A DNA stretch of 64,000 nucleotides from JAXGXT01 sp040772665 (GTDB lineage: Bacteria; Bacillota; Clostridia; Lachnospirales; Anaerotignaceae), in assembly GCA_040772665.1 (NCBI GenBank), contig JAXGXT010000008.1, positions 1-64,000 of the forward strand. Reading direction: 5' to 3'. The notes under the pieces are model-generated. The model had not been told where the DNA came from and did not search any database. It was given only the letters and a program-made list of their open reading frames with translations. A program made the position numbers and the translations under genes. Positions 17,027-26,223 of this stretch are shown piece after piece. Position 1 is the first letter of the stretch, and each line of letters opens with the position of its first letter.

Positions 17027-18055
17027 ATGAAAAGAAAATTAACATCATTATTAATAGCTATGGCAGTTGCTGTTTCTGCAACAGCCTGCTCAACCCCTGC
17101 ACAATCCACACCGCAAACTGAAACCCCGCAAACTGAAAAACAGCAATATAAAATAGGAATAAGCCAGTTTGCAGATCACCCTTCCCTTGATAACTGCCGC
17201 ATAGGCTTTTTAAAAGGCCTTGAAGAAGAAGGCTTTGTTGAAGGAGATAACCTTACAGTTGCCTTTGAAAATGCTTTTGCAAACCCCGGAACAGCAGGCC
17301 AGATTTCCGACAACTTTGTTTCAAAAGGCGTAGACCTTATTTGCGCAATTGCAACACCAAGTGCGGCAACAGCATTTACCTCTGCAATGGATACTGAAAT
17401 ACCCGTTATATACACAGCCATTACAGACCCTGTTAAATCAGGCTTTGCCCAGGAGGATGGAACCCCAACAGGAAACATCACGGGAAGCAGCAATAAACTT
17501 CCTGTTGAAGCACAACTTCAAATGATCAGAGATATTTTGCCTCAAGCAAAAACCATAGGCATTATTTACACAACAAGCGAAGCCAACTCACTTTCTTCAA
17601 TAGAAGAATATGAAAAACAAGTAAGCAACTTCGGCTTTGAATTAGTAACAGTGGGAATAAACGAACTTGCAGACATTCCTCTTGCAGCCGATAACTTGGT
17701 TACAAAGGTTGACTGCATAACAAACTTAACAGACAACACCGTTGTTCAAGGTCTTACAACAGTTTTGGCAAAAGCTGAAGCCAAAGGTATTCCTGTTTTC
17801 GGAAGTGAAGTAGAGCAGGTTAAAAACGGCTGCCTTGCTGCCATGGGTCTTGATTACGTGGAGCTTGGGATTATAACAGGAAAAATGGCGGCTAAAGTTT
17901 TAAAAGAGGAAGTAAAGGCTTCTGAAATGAAGTTTGAACGAATAACAGAATTTGGCTTTTATTTTAACAATGCAGTTGCAAACAATCTTAGTCTTTCAAT
18001 AGACAATACCCTTGCCGAAAAGGCATTGGAAACATTTGATACAATAGCAGAATAA
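17027..18055 (+). CDS. trpX: ABC transporter substrate-binding lipoprotein, tryptophan-type (copy 2)
   Basis: The 342-residue tandem paralogue of the preceding gene starts 21 bp after it behind TAGGAGGA. It has a lipoprotein signal (ATAC lipobox) followed by a short Thr/Gln/Pro linker and the same ABC_sub_bind fold. The stretch from FENAFANPGTAGQI through IPVIYTAITDPV is almost identical between the copies, while the linker and C-terminus differ. This suggests tandem duplication with divergence at the ends. Two binding proteins serving one permease may differ in affinity or ligand. Confidence 0.85.
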   Translation: MKRKLTSLLIAMAVAVSATACSTPAQSTPQTETPQTEKQQYKIGISQFADHPSLDNCRIGFLKGLEEEGFVEGDNLTVAFENAFANPGTAGQISDNFVSKGVDLICAIATPSAATAFTSAMDTEIPVIYTAITDPVKSGFAQEDGTPTGNITGSSNKLPVEAQLQMIRDILPQAKTIGIIYTTSEANSLSSIEEYEKQVSNFGFELVTVGINELADIPLAADNLVTKVDCITNLTDNTVVQGLTTVLAKAEAKGIPVFGSEVEQVKNGCLAAMGLDYVELGIITGKMAAKVLKEEVKASEMKFERITEFGFYFNNAVANNLSLSIDNTLAEKALETFDTIAE

Positions 18056-18072
18056 ATTTGGAGGAAAAAGCA

Positions 18073-18960
18073 ATGGGCATTTTAATTGGAGTTGCAGAAC
18101 AAGGCTTAATATACGGAATAATGGCTTTAGGAGTTTATATAACATATAAAATTCTTGACTTTCCTGATTTAACAGTTGACGGAAGCTTTCCCTTAGGGGC
18201 GGCGGTAACAGCTGTTATGCTTACGGAATTTGAAGGAATAAACCCTTTTATTGCCCTTGGTGTATCTTTTTTGGTTGGTGTTTTATCAGGCATTTGCACA
18301 GGTATTATTCATGTTAAATTTAAGGTGCGAAACCTTCTTTCAGGTATAATTATGATGACGGCTCTTTACAGCATTAACCTTAGAATTGCAGGCAAGGCAT
18401 ACCTTCCTATTTTTAAACAGGACACAATTTTTTCAAACCCTGTTGCAAACAATTTTTTTCAAAACGTGTCGCCATATCAAACAGTAATAATAGCTCTTTT
18501 TGCGGCACTTATTGTAAAAGTTCTTTTAGATGGATACTTAAAAACAAAATCAGGCTATCTTCTTCGTTCAGTCGGAGATAACCCAACCCTTGTTACAAGC
18601 CTTGCCAAAGATCAGGGAATGGTTAAAATCATAGGTCTTGCCATTGCCAACGGAATTGTTGCTTTAAGCGGAAGCATAATGTGCCAGCAGCAAAGATTTT
18701 TTGATGTTTCAATGGGAACAGGTACAGTTGTTATAGGCCTTGCCAATGTTATAATAGGTTTAAGCATGTTTAAAAACACACCCTTTATAAAGCCTACCAC
18801 AGCCGTTATAATAGGCTCAATTATTTATAAGGGATGTGTGGCTTTAGCTATTTCTCAAGGCCTTGCGGCACAGGATATGAAACTTATTACATCTGTTTTG
18901 TTCCTTGTTATACTTATTGTAACAATGGATAGAAAAAGGAAGGTGAAAGGCAATGCTTGA
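18073..18960 (+). CDS. trpY: ABC transporter permease, tryptophan-type
   Basis: The 295-residue inner-membrane permease has about eight to nine helices and belongs to the branched-chain-amino-acid-like permease family (DFPDLTVDGSFPLGAAV near the N-terminus). The start is ATG 18073; the TTG at 18058 lies upstream of the GGAGG at 18060-18064. The 3' end overlaps the ATPase gene by 8 bp. It is the single permease of the T-box operon and would form the homodimeric channel. Confidence 0.87.
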   Translation: MGILIGVAEQGLIYGIMALGVYITYKILDFPDLTVDGSFPLGAAVTAVMLTEFEGINPFIALGVSFLVGVLSGICTGIIHVKFKVRNLLSGIIMMTALYSINLRIAGKAYLPIFKQDTIFSNPVANNFFQNVSPYQTVIIALFAALIVKVLLDGYLKTKSGYLLRSVGDNPTLVTSLAKDQGMVKIIGLAIANGIVALSGSIMCQQQRFFDVSMGTGTVVIGLANVIIGLSMFKNTPFIKPTTAVIIGSIIYKGCVALAISQGLAAQDMKLITSVLFLVILIVTMDRKRKVKGNA

Positions 18961-19726
18961 GCTTAGAAATATAAGCAAATATTATAACCCGGGAACAGTG
19001 AACGAAATCTGCCTTTTTAACAACTTTAATCTTTCTGTGGATGAGGGACAATTTGTTTCTGTTGTGGGAAGCAACGGCTCGGGCAAAACATCAATGCTTA
19101 ATATAATCTGTGGAAGCATTGACACCGACGGCGGAGAAATACTTATAAACGGAAACGACATTTCAAAGAAAAAAGAATTTCAAAGAAATAGTTTTATAGG
19201 CCGTGTTTACCAAAACCCTGCAATGGGAACATGCCCCACCATGACAATTCTTGAAAACATGGCAATTGCCGACAACAAAGGGAAGCCCTTTAATCTTTTA
19301 AAAGGCACAAACAAAAAAAGAATAAGCTTTTATAAAGACCAGCTTAAAGCCTTGGGCTTAGGCCTTGAAGATAAACTTGAAACAAAGGTAGGCTCTTTAT
19401 CAGGAGGTCAAAGGCAGGCAATGGCGTTAATTATGGCCTCTATGACACCCATAGATTTTCTTATTCTTGATGAGCATACAGCGGCTTTAGACCCAAAAAC
19501 TGCAGACCTTATAATGGAGATAACAGATAAAATTGTTAAAGAAAAAAACTTGACAGCAATAATGGTTACACATAATTTAAGATATGCCCTTGAATATGGA
19601 AACCGCCTTATTATGATGCATCAAGGTGAAATCATTATTGATAAATTTGGAGAAAGCAAAGAAAATATGCAAATCCAAGACATTTTAGGAGTATTTAATG
19701 AAATAAGTATAGAATGCGGAAACTAA
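18953..19726 (+). CDS. trpZ: ABC transporter ATP-binding protein, tryptophan-type
   Basis: The 257-residue ATPase shows Walker A GSNGSGKT (about 39-46), signature LSGGQRQ, Walker B FLILDEHTAALD and the switch His in VTHNLRYA. It energises the import complex of this operon. Its ATG lies inside the end of the permease gene, so the two are translationally coupled. It is the last gene of the T-box operon. Confidence 0.92.
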   Translation: MLELRNISKYYNPGTVNEICLFNNFNLSVDEGQFVSVVGSNGSGKTSMLNIICGSIDTDGGEILINGNDISKKKEFQRNSFIGRVYQNPAMGTCPTMTILENMAIADNKGKPFNLLKGTNKKRISFYKDQLKALGLGLEDKLETKVGSLSGGQRQAMALIMASMTPIDFLILDEHTAALDPKTADLIMEITDKIVKEKNLTAIMVTHNLRYALEYGNRLIMMHQGEIIIDKFGESKENMQIQDILGVFNEISIECGN

Positions 19727-19805
19727 GACACCTTTAATGAAAGCATACCAAGCCCCTTTTCGGCATATACATTACCAATAAACTTTTATTTTGGGAGTGT
19801 TTTGT

Positions 19806-20060
19806 TTGAAAAATTATATAGAAGAGAGGGCTATTGAAATTGCAGAGTTTATTATTAACTCAAATGCCACAGTCAGAGAAACTGCCAAGCGGTTTGGTGT
19901 AAGCAAAAGCACTGTACATAAAGATATTACCGACAGGGTAGAAAAACTTAATCCACAGCTTGCAAAAGAGGTCAGGCAGGTGCTTGAAGTTAATAAAGCC
20001 GAAAGGCATATAAGAGGCGGCTTAGCAACTCGTGAAAAATACCTTCATAAACTGAAATAG
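19806..20060 (+). CDS. spoIIID: Sporulation transcription factor SpoIIID
   Basis: The 84-residue DNA-binding protein acts in the mother cell during sporulation. A TTG start at 19806 behind GGGAGTG fits the family N-terminus (KNYIEERAIEIAEFI); the upstream TTG at 19791 overlaps the ribosome site. The helix-turn-helix TVRETAKRFGVSKSTVHKDITDR (about 24-46) and the C-terminal RHIRGGLATREKYLHKLK match Bacillus SpoIIID closely (VRVIAKEFGVSKSTVHKDLTER and RHLRGGEATKLKY). It shows that the organism has a sporulation programme. Confidence 0.95.
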   Translation: MKNYIEERAIEIAEFIINSNATVRETAKRFGVSKSTVHKDITDRVEKLNPQLAKEVRQVLEVNKAERHIRGGLATREKYLHKLK

Positions 20061-20130
20061 CCTAAAAACAAAATAGTTTCATGCTTTGTAAAAAACACAA
20101 AGCCCAATATACAATATATAAATATTTATA

Positions 20131-20166
20131 CAAGGACAGACCTGTAACTTTAAGGCTCTGTCCTTG
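20131..20166 (+). terminator. Terminator after spoIIID
   Basis: A 10-bp perfect stem pairs CAAGGACAGA (20131-20140) with TCTGTCCTTG (20157-20166). The following T-run is weak. Confidence 0.6.
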
Positions 20167-20305
20167 TTTGCGTTATAAAAACCTCATTCATAAATAACTG
20201 TTTCCTTCAGATTAAAAACCATATAACTTATATCGTTTAAAAAACTCTTGACTTGCCCTTTTTAAAAAAGTAAATGAGTTTGAAAAAACCAGAAGATTTT
20301 CTAAA

Positions 20306-20335
20306 CACAAAAATAAGGCGGTAATTAAACCGCCC
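20306..20335 (-). terminator. Terminator of the ispH-S1 operon
   Basis: Minus strand: GGCGGT/ACCGCC stem (20334-20317) followed by TTATTTTTG. It lies 47 bp past the ispH-S1 stop. The rest of 20167-20381 shows no gene. Confidence 0.8.
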
Positions 20336-20381
20336 TATGTTTCACACATAATCAGGCTTAACCTAATTATTGTTGAAGTTC

Positions 20382-22343
20382 TTATTCAGCTGTTTCCTCT
20401 TCCTGAACCTCTTCCGTTTCCACAACAGGCTCTTCAGCTTCTCTTTTGCTAAGAGAGATTTTCTTTGTTTCCATGTTAACCTCAAGCACCTTAACCTTGA
20501 TTATTTCGCCAATTTTAAGCTCGTCCTCAGGTCTTACAACATGTTTGTTGGCAATTTGTGAAATGTGAACCAAACCGTCAACACCGGCTTCAAGCTCAAC
20601 AAATGCACCAAAAGGCACCATTCTAACAACCTTGCCTTCTACAATGCTTCCTGCTGCATATTTGTTGTCAGCATCTGTCCATGGGTTGGAAGTAGCTTCT
20701 TTAAGAGAAAGGGAAATCTTGCCTTTTTCCTTGTCTGCTTCAAGAACAACAACCTCAACTGTGTCGCCTTCTTTTAAAATTTCCTTAGGATTTGTAATTC
20801 TTCCCCAGCTCATTTCAGAAATATGAATAAGACCATCAATTCCGCCAAGGTTAACAAATGCACCAAAGTCTGTTAATCTGCTTACAGTTCCCGTTACTTT
20901 TTTGCCTGCTTCGATTGTTGCAAATAAAGCTTCTCTTTTTGCAGCGTTTTCTTTTTCTATGAGAGCCTTTCTTCCGCCGATTATGCGGCGTTTTGTTCTG
21001 TCAAGCTCGATAATGTTAAAATTGATTGTCTGACCCTTGTATGAGTTAAGATCTTCAACAAATCTATTTGAAACCTGTGAAGAAGGAATAAACACCCTTA
21101 CACCATTAACAACAGTAATTAAACCGCCCTTAACAACTTCTGTAACCTTTCCTTCAACAACAGTTTTTTCATCAAAAGCTTTTTGCAAATCATCCATACC
21201 TTTCATGGATTCAATGCGTTTTTTTGAAAGAAGTACGTTTCCGTCGCCATCATTAACACGAACAACAAACACCTCAATTTCATCTCCCACAGAAACCTCA
21301 TTACTAGGCAAAACAGTAGCATCACTTGAGTATTCGCCTCTTGGAATAATTCCGTCAGATTTATACCCAAGGTTAACAGAAACCTCTTCATTAGAAACCT
21401 GAATAACTGTTCCCTTAACTATATCGCCTGTATGTAAAGTTACAAAAGACTCATCAAGCATCTGCTGAAAGCTGATCTCTTCCCCCTCCATATTTTGTAC
21501 AGCTTTGTTATCAAAATCGCTCATATTAAAAATGACCTCCTTTATTATTGCCGACGGCGTTGACGCACCAGCAGTTACACCAATTTTATCATTTTTGTTG
21601 AAATTATTCAACACCAAATCTTCAAAACTTTCAATATTAAACGTATTTTTGCAGTTTTTTCTGCAAATTTCATACAATTTTTGCGTGTTAGAGCTGTTTT
21701 TGTCGCCAATGACAATCATCTTGTCCATTTTCTTGGATAAACTTACCGCTTCTTTCTGACGTATGTCAGTTGCCGAGCATATTGTGTTATTAAATTCTGC
21801 ATCAATGCCTTTTAAAAGAAGAGAACTTTTGATTTCCTCAAACTTGCTTTTTCTAAAGGTTGTCTGCACAACAACGGTGTAACTTTTAGATAAATCAAAA
21901 TCAACCCCTTGTGCCTCTTCCACAGATTCTAATATAACTGCACTTTCATCACACCAACCGTTTATGCCAATAACCTCGGGATGAGAACTGCTTCCGATTA
22001 TTATAATACTTCTTCCCTTTTCATAGGCGCCTTTAACAATTTCATGAATTTTTTTTACAAAAGGACATGTGCCGTCAATAAGCTTAAGCCCTCTTTCTTC
22101 AATCTCTTTATAAACCTTTTCTCCAACACCGTGAGAACGAAGAACAATTGTTGCATCAGTTATTCCTTCAAGGCTGTTAAGAGAAAAAACGCCTTTTCTC
22201 TCCAAATCTTCTATTACCGACTTGTTATGGATAATAGGCCCATAGGTATAAAGCTTTCCTTTGCCTATGGCTTCATTTACAGCCTCTACGGCACGGCTTA
22301 CACCAAAACAAAACCCTGCCGATTTTGCCACATTAATATCCAT
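20382..22343 (-). CDS. ispH: IspH (HMBPP reductase) fused to ribosomal protein S1
   Basis: The 653-residue fusion joins two functions. Residues 1-285 are 4-hydroxy-3-methylbut-2-enyl diphosphate reductase, the last step of the MEP isoprenoid pathway. The three Fe-S cysteines are present at Cys12 (FCFGV), Cys93 (GTCPFVKK) and Cys189 (ICSATDIRQ). Residues about 308-632 form four S1 RNA-binding repeats as in ribosomal S1, ending in an acidic tail rich in Glu. Fusions of this kind are known in Clostridia. It follows cmk by 2 bp, and the cmk-S1 order recalls the cmk-rpsA pairing of many bacteria. Confidence 0.95.
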   Translation of the reverse strand: MDINVAKSAGFCFGVSRAVEAVNEAIGKGKLYTYGPIIHNKSVIEDLERKGVFSLNSLEGITDATIVLRSHGVGEKVYKEIEERGLKLIDGTCPFVKKIHEIVKGAYEKGRSIIIIGSSSHPEVIGINGWCDESAVILESVEEAQGVDFDLSKSYTVVVQTTFRKSKFEEIKSSLLLKGIDAEFNNTICSATDIRQKEAVSLSKKMDKMIVIGDKNSSNTQKLYEICRKNCKNTFNIESFEDLVLNNFNKNDKIGVTAGASTPSAIIKEVIFNMSDFDNKAVQNMEGEEISFQQMLDESFVTLHTGDIVKGTVIQVSNEEVSVNLGYKSDGIIPRGEYSSDATVLPSNEVSVGDEIEVFVVRVNDGDGNVLLSKKRIESMKGMDDLQKAFDEKTVVEGKVTEVVKGGLITVVNGVRVFIPSSQVSNRFVEDLNSYKGQTINFNIIELDRTKRRIIGGRKALIEKENAAKREALFATIEAGKKVTGTVSRLTDFGAFVNLGGIDGLIHISEMSWGRITNPKEILKEGDTVEVVVLEADKEKGKISLSLKEATSNPWTDADNKYAAGSIVEGKVVRMVPFGAFVELEAGVDGLVHISQIANKHVVRPEDELKIGEIIKVKVLEVNMETKKISLSKREAEEPVVETEEVQEEETAE

Positions 22344-22345
22344 GA

Positions 22346-23020
22346 TTATTCACCTAATTTTTCATTCTTTATCTTTATTATCTCTTCAACCACAGTTTCT
22401 ATACTCATTTTTGTTGAATCTATTTCAATTGCATCTTCAGCCTTTTTAAGCGGATTGTGTTCTCTTGTGGCATCGTTGTTGTCACGAAACAGTATCTGCT
22501 GCCTTACTTGGCTCTCATCAGCCTTGATTCCGTTTGACAAAAGCTCTCCCAAACGTCTTTTTGTTCTTTCTTCCACACTTGCATTAAGATAAATTTTCAC
22601 TTGAGCATTGGGAAGTACGTTTGTGCCAATGTCACGTCCGTCCATAATAACATTTGTGTTTTTTGCAATATTTCTTTGAATCTCAGCAAGCTTAATCCTT
22701 ACGCTTAAAATAAGTCCTACATCAGAAGCACCCTGCCCTATTTCCTGAGTTCTTATTTTGTCTGTAACATCTTCTTCCTCAAGAAAAATTCTTTGTGTGC
22801 CGTCATAATTTTTTATATCTATTTTTATTTGAGGTAAAATTTCATCCACCTCTTTTGAACTTTTTGTGTCCACACCCATCTTCATACAATAAAGTGCCGC
22901 CGCCCTATACATTGCGCCTGTATCAACGTACACTATTCCAAGCCTTTTGGCAACAATCTTTGCTACAGTGCTTTTTCCGCTTCCTGCAGGGCCGTCTATA
23001 GCTATGGCAAAACTGCTCAT
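22346..23020 (-). CDS. cmk: Cytidylate kinase
   Basis: The 224-residue kinase phosphorylates CMP and dCMP. The P-loop is GPAGSGKST (9-17). Family motifs include VDTGAMYRAAAL, MDGRDIGTNVLPNA and the lid region ERTKRRLGELL. Length is normal. Its start overlaps the aroH stop by 4 bp (ATGA), and its own stop precedes ispH-S1 by 2 bp, so the genes form a tight operon. Confidence 0.96.
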   Translation of the reverse strand: MSSFAIAIDGPAGSGKSTVAKIVAKRLGIVYVDTGAMYRAAALYCMKMGVDTKSSKEVDEILPQIKIDIKNYDGTQRIFLEEEDVTDKIRTQEIGQGASDVGLILSVRIKLAEIQRNIAKNTNVIMDGRDIGTNVLPNAQVKIYLNASVEERTKRRLGELLSNGIKADESQVRQQILFRDNNDATREHNPLKKAEDAIEIDSTKMSIETVVEEIIKIKNEKLGE

Positions 23021-23388
23021 CTGGTTTCCTCCCGTTTTGCAATATCAGGTCTTAAAACTTCCGCACCTCTCATGTATACATGCACTGCGTCTTTTTGCTT
23101 TTTATTGCTTTGGACAGTCACAGCAACTCTGATACATTTCATCATGCTTCCCTCAACATACATTTCCTGAACACACATTAACGCAGCCTCTGTTATTCCA
23201 AGCTTCCTTGCCGCAACGGCAGGATAAGCCTTGTCTAAATCCCTTGTTGCTGTAAAGGTAGCAGAAACAATGTCTTCAATCTTTAAATCGTTTCTTTCAA
23301 TTATTTCTTCAAGCATTTCCTTTGTTTTATCTATAATATCTGTTTGTGTATTTTGCGCCGTTATGGCACCTCTTATACAGACAATCAT
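23017..23388 (-). CDS. aroH: Chorismate mutase, AroH type
   Basis: The 123-residue enzyme converts chorismate to prephenate for Phe and Tyr synthesis. It is the trimeric alpha/beta AroH fold known from Bacillus, not the helical AroQ type. Visible landmarks are Arg near position 6 (CIRGAITA), SATFTATRDLDKAYPAVAAR with the active-site Arg, and the C-terminal VYMRGAEVLRPD. ATG 23388 follows GAGGGATAA. It lies between the flavoprotein and cmk genes in one operon. Confidence 0.93.
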   Translation of the reverse strand: MIVCIRGAITAQNTQTDIIDKTKEMLEEIIERNDLKIEDIVSATFTATRDLDKAYPAVAARKLGITEAALMCVQEMYVEGSMMKCIRVAVTVQSNKKQKDAVHVYMRGAEVLRPDIAKREETR

Positions 23389-23391
23389 TGT

Positions 23392-24630
23392 TTATCCCTC
23401 CATACATGCATTGTTCCCCGCTAAAAAACCTGTGGAATATGCAATTTGTAAATTAAAACCTCCTGTGTAACCATCAACATCAATTACCTCTCCCGCAAAA
23501 TATAAGCTTTTAATAATTTTACTCTCCATTGTGGAAGGGTTTATTTCATCAACATTTATTCCGCCGCTTGTTATTACAGCCTCGTTATATCCCGAGGTTC
23601 CGCTTATGGTAAGAGGCAGGGCTTTAATAAGCTCCCCAAGCCTTTTTCTCTCCTCTTTTTTTATGTCATGCACCTTTTTGTTTTTGTCAATGCCGCACAA
23701 ATCAACAATAACAGGGATAAGTTTTTTAGGAAAAAGGTCATCCAAGGCATTAATAAAGTCTTTGTTTATATATTTTTCAAAATCCCTTAAAAGTCTGGCA
23801 TCAAGGGTTTTTTCATCAAGGGCAGGTTTAAGGTCTATATAAAGAAGTGCCCCCTCTTTAAACTTTCCTAAAAGATGTCTGCTTGCACTTAAAATCACGG
23901 GGCCGCTTACTCCGTAATGGGTAAAAAGCATTTCACCAAAATCAGTATACATAGTTTTTCCGTTACTGTTTTTAATAGTTATTTTAATATTTTTAAGGCT
24001 AAGGCCCATTAAATCTTTACACCATTTTTCATTAGCTCTTAAAGGCACAAGAGATGGATAAAGGGGTGTTACATTATGTCCGCATTGTTTTGCAAACTTA
24101 TACCCATCTCCGCTTGAGCCTGTTGAAGGGTATGAAAGTCCGCCTGTTGCAACAATAACAGCATCAGCGCTTACTCTTTCTCCTTTTTGTGTAACTATGC
24201 CTTTAATTTTTCCATCTTCAATAATAAGTTCACTAACAGGCGTTTCAAAATGTACTTTTACACCATTTTTTCTTATATATCTTTCAAGACAGCTGACCAC
24301 ATCCTCGGCCTTATCGCTTTCGGGAAAAACTCTGTTTCCTCTTTCAACCTTTGTTTTAAGCCCGTTTGAATTAAAAAACTCAATGGTCTTTTTGCTGTCA
24401 AAGGAATATAATGCACTGTAAAGAAAATAGGGGTTTCCTGGTATGTTTTCCAAAAATGTATCTATATCGCTGTCGTTTGTTATGTTACAGCGGCCTTTGC
24501 CCGTTATATAAATCTTTTTACCAAGTTTATTGTTTTTTTCATAAATGTGCACTTGGTTTCCGTTTTCAGCAGCCTTTCCTGCGGCAATCATTCCTGCCGC
24601 ACCACCGCCTACTATAATAACTTTTCCCAT
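23392..24630 (-). CDS. HI0933/BaiN-family FAD-dependent flavoprotein
   Basis: The 412-residue protein has an N-terminal FAD-binding motif VIIVGGGAAGMIAAGKAAE (4-22), the family block KIYITGKGRCNITND (about 39-53), VIVATGGLSYPSTGSSGDGY and the C-terminal YFAGEVIDVDGYTGGFNLQIA. These identify the HI0933/BaiN-like oxidoreductases, whose physiological substrate is usually unknown; BaiN itself was linked to bile-acid dehydroxylation. ATG follows AAGGTGAA. It is cotranscribed with aroH. Confidence 0.9.
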   Translation of the reverse strand: MGKVIIVGGGAAGMIAAGKAAENGNQVHIYEKNNKLGKKIYITGKGRCNITNDSDIDTFLENIPGNPYFLYSALYSFDSKKTIEFFNSNGLKTKVERGNRVFPESDKAEDVVSCLERYIRKNGVKVHFETPVSELIIEDGKIKGIVTQKGERVSADAVIVATGGLSYPSTGSSGDGYKFAKQCGHNVTPLYPSLVPLRANEKWCKDLMGLSLKNIKITIKNSNGKTMYTDFGEMLFTHYGVSGPVILSASRHLLGKFKEGALLYIDLKPALDEKTLDARLLRDFEKYINKDFINALDDLFPKKLIPVIVDLCGIDKNKKVHDIKKEERKRLGELIKALPLTISGTSGYNEAVITSGGINVDEINPSTMESKIIKSLYFAGEVIDVDGYTGGFNLQIAYSTGFLAGNNACMEG

Positions 24631-24634
24631 ATAT

Positions 24635-25255
24635 TCACCTTAAAATTCCATTATCCAAATGTGAGCAGTCATTTAAAACTCTAAGAAGGTTGCCTCTTTT
24701 TCTTATTTCCACAACAGAAATAGAGGTGTTATCAATCCATGTTTTATTATACCATTCACATTTAAAGCCTATTAAATGTTTTATAATAAGTCTTATAATG
24801 CCTCCGTGGGAAACAATAACAATGTTTTTATCATCTTTTCCTTTTAAAACCACATTAAGACCTTCTTTAAGCCTTTCTTTCACATGCTCAAAGGAAATTT
24901 CTCCGGGAAAGGTAAGTTCTTCCGGTTTTTTCATAAATTCGTCAAATTCACTGCCCCATTTTTCAGAAATCTCTTTGGCAGTCAATCCTTCCCACTCTCC
25001 GAAGTTTATTTCTTTAAAACCATCATGGGTAAAAATAGGCACGTTTGCAGCCTTTGAAATAGGCTCTGCCGTTGCCACAGCTCTTTTAAGGGGTGAGCTG
25101 TAAATTTCATCTATTTTTATAGTTTCAAATCTTTTTCCCACAACCTGTGCCTGTTTTTTCCCCTCTTTAGAAAGTTCAATATCAGTCCAACCCTGAAAAC
25201 GCATGGCTCTGTTCCATTCTGTTTCACCATGCCTAACCAAATAAAGTCTTATCAT
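24635..25255 (-). CDS. Histidine phosphatase family protein (phosphoglycerate mutase/CobC-like)
   Basis: This 206-residue enzyme has a phosphohistidine motif LVRHGETEWN at the N-terminus and the second catalytic His in VSHGGIIRLII. The start ATG 25255 follows AAGGG; an upstream TTG at 25264 is in frame but poorly placed. Members act as phosphoglycerate mutases, alpha-ribazole phosphatases or general phosphatases. No cobalamin gene is nearby, so a general phosphatase role is as likely. Confidence 0.88.
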   Translation of the reverse strand: MIRLYLVRHGETEWNRAMRFQGWTDIELSKEGKKQAQVVGKRFETIKIDEIYSSPLKRAVATAEPISKAANVPIFTHDGFKEINFGEWEGLTAKEISEKWGSEFDEFMKKPEELTFPGEISFEHVKERLKEGLNVVLKGKDDKNIVIVSHGGIIRLIIKHLIGFKCEWYNKTWIDNTSISVVEIRKRGNLLRVLNDCSHLDNGILR

Positions 25256-25332
25256 TTTTATCAACCCTTATCTAAGCAATTATTCTCTAATAAATAATTA
25301 TACATCAAATATAAACTTTCTTCAATGTAATA

Positions 25333-25370
25333 AAAGCGATGTAACCTCACTCAGGCTCCACCGCTTTTTT
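25333..25370 (-). terminator. Terminator of rluB
   Basis: On the minus strand an imperfect stem built on AAAGCGGTG and CATCGCTTTT lies just past the rluB stop and ends in T-rich sequence. Confidence 0.5.
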
Positions 25371-25371
25371 T

Positions 25372-26085
25372 CTACAATCCTTTAAGATATTTTACTTCCT
25401 TTTCAGTAAGGTGTCTGAACTTTCCTTTAGCCAAATCTCCCAGCTCGATTTCTCCTGTAGCCACTCTTGTAAGGGTTGCAACAGGGTGTTTAACGGCTTC
25501 ACACATTCTCCTTACCTGTCTGTTTCGCCCCTCTGTAATTGTTATTTTGCACATGGTGTATTTGCCCATGTCTTCAACTATTTCAAGCCTTGCTGGCTCA
25601 GTTCTTTTTCCGTCTAAATTAACTCCCCACTTAAATTGGTTTATGGCATTTTGATCTGGTCTGCCAAAAAGCTTGGCCATATACACCTTTTCAACAAGAT
25701 GCTTAGGATGTGTAAGTTTAAATGTTAAATCTCCGTCGTTTGTTAAAATAAGAAGCCCAGAGGTGTCATAGTCAAGTCTGCCAACAGGAACAATCCTTTC
25801 ATTTACACCCTTTAACAAATCCATAACGGTGGGTCTGTCAAATTGGTCTTTTGCCGTTGTAACAAACCCTTCCGGTTTGTGGAGCATAATATATATCATT
25901 CTTACATTATTAATAACTCTTTTTCCGTTATAAAAAACACTGTCTACCTTATCATCAATTTTTGTACCAAGCTCTGTAACAACATTTCCGTTTACAGAGA
26001 TTTTCCCCTCAACTATTAGTTCTTCCGCTTTTCTTCTTGATGCAATGCCTGCATCAGCTAAATATTTCTGAAGCCTGACTTCCAT
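25372..26085 (-). CDS. rluB: Pseudouridine synthase RluB (23S rRNA)
   Basis: The 237-residue enzyme isomerises uridine in 23S rRNA. An N-terminal S4 RNA-binding domain (1-60; RLQKYLADAGIASRRKAEELI) precedes the catalytic domain with the Asp-containing motif GRLDYDTSGLLILTNDG. The start is ATG 26085 behind GGGGGGAAG; the longer frame to 26130 has no ribosome site. RluB and RsuA/RluE are hard to tell apart by eye. In Firmicutes this gene is usually RluB and lies near scpAB and dacB-like genes, as here. Confidence 0.9.
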   Translation of the reverse strand: MEVRLQKYLADAGIASRRKAEELIVEGKISVNGNVVTELGTKIDDKVDSVFYNGKRVINNVRMIYIMLHKPEGFVTTAKDQFDRPTVMDLLKGVNERIVPVGRLDYDTSGLLILTNDGDLTFKLTHPKHLVEKVYMAKLFGRPDQNAINQFKWGVNLDGKRTEPARLEIVEDMGKYTMCKITITEGRNRQVRRMCEAVKHPVATLTRVATGEIELGDLAKGKFRHLTEKEVKYLKGL

Positions 26086-26223
26086 TTTTCTTCCCCCCGA
26101 TAAAACTCCATTTTCTTTTTTATAAGTCAAACCTTTTTCTTCAAAAATGGGAAAACTTTATATATCAAAACGCAAACAAAATAAAAACCTTACAATTCTT
26201 CTCTTTACCCCGCCTTATATATT

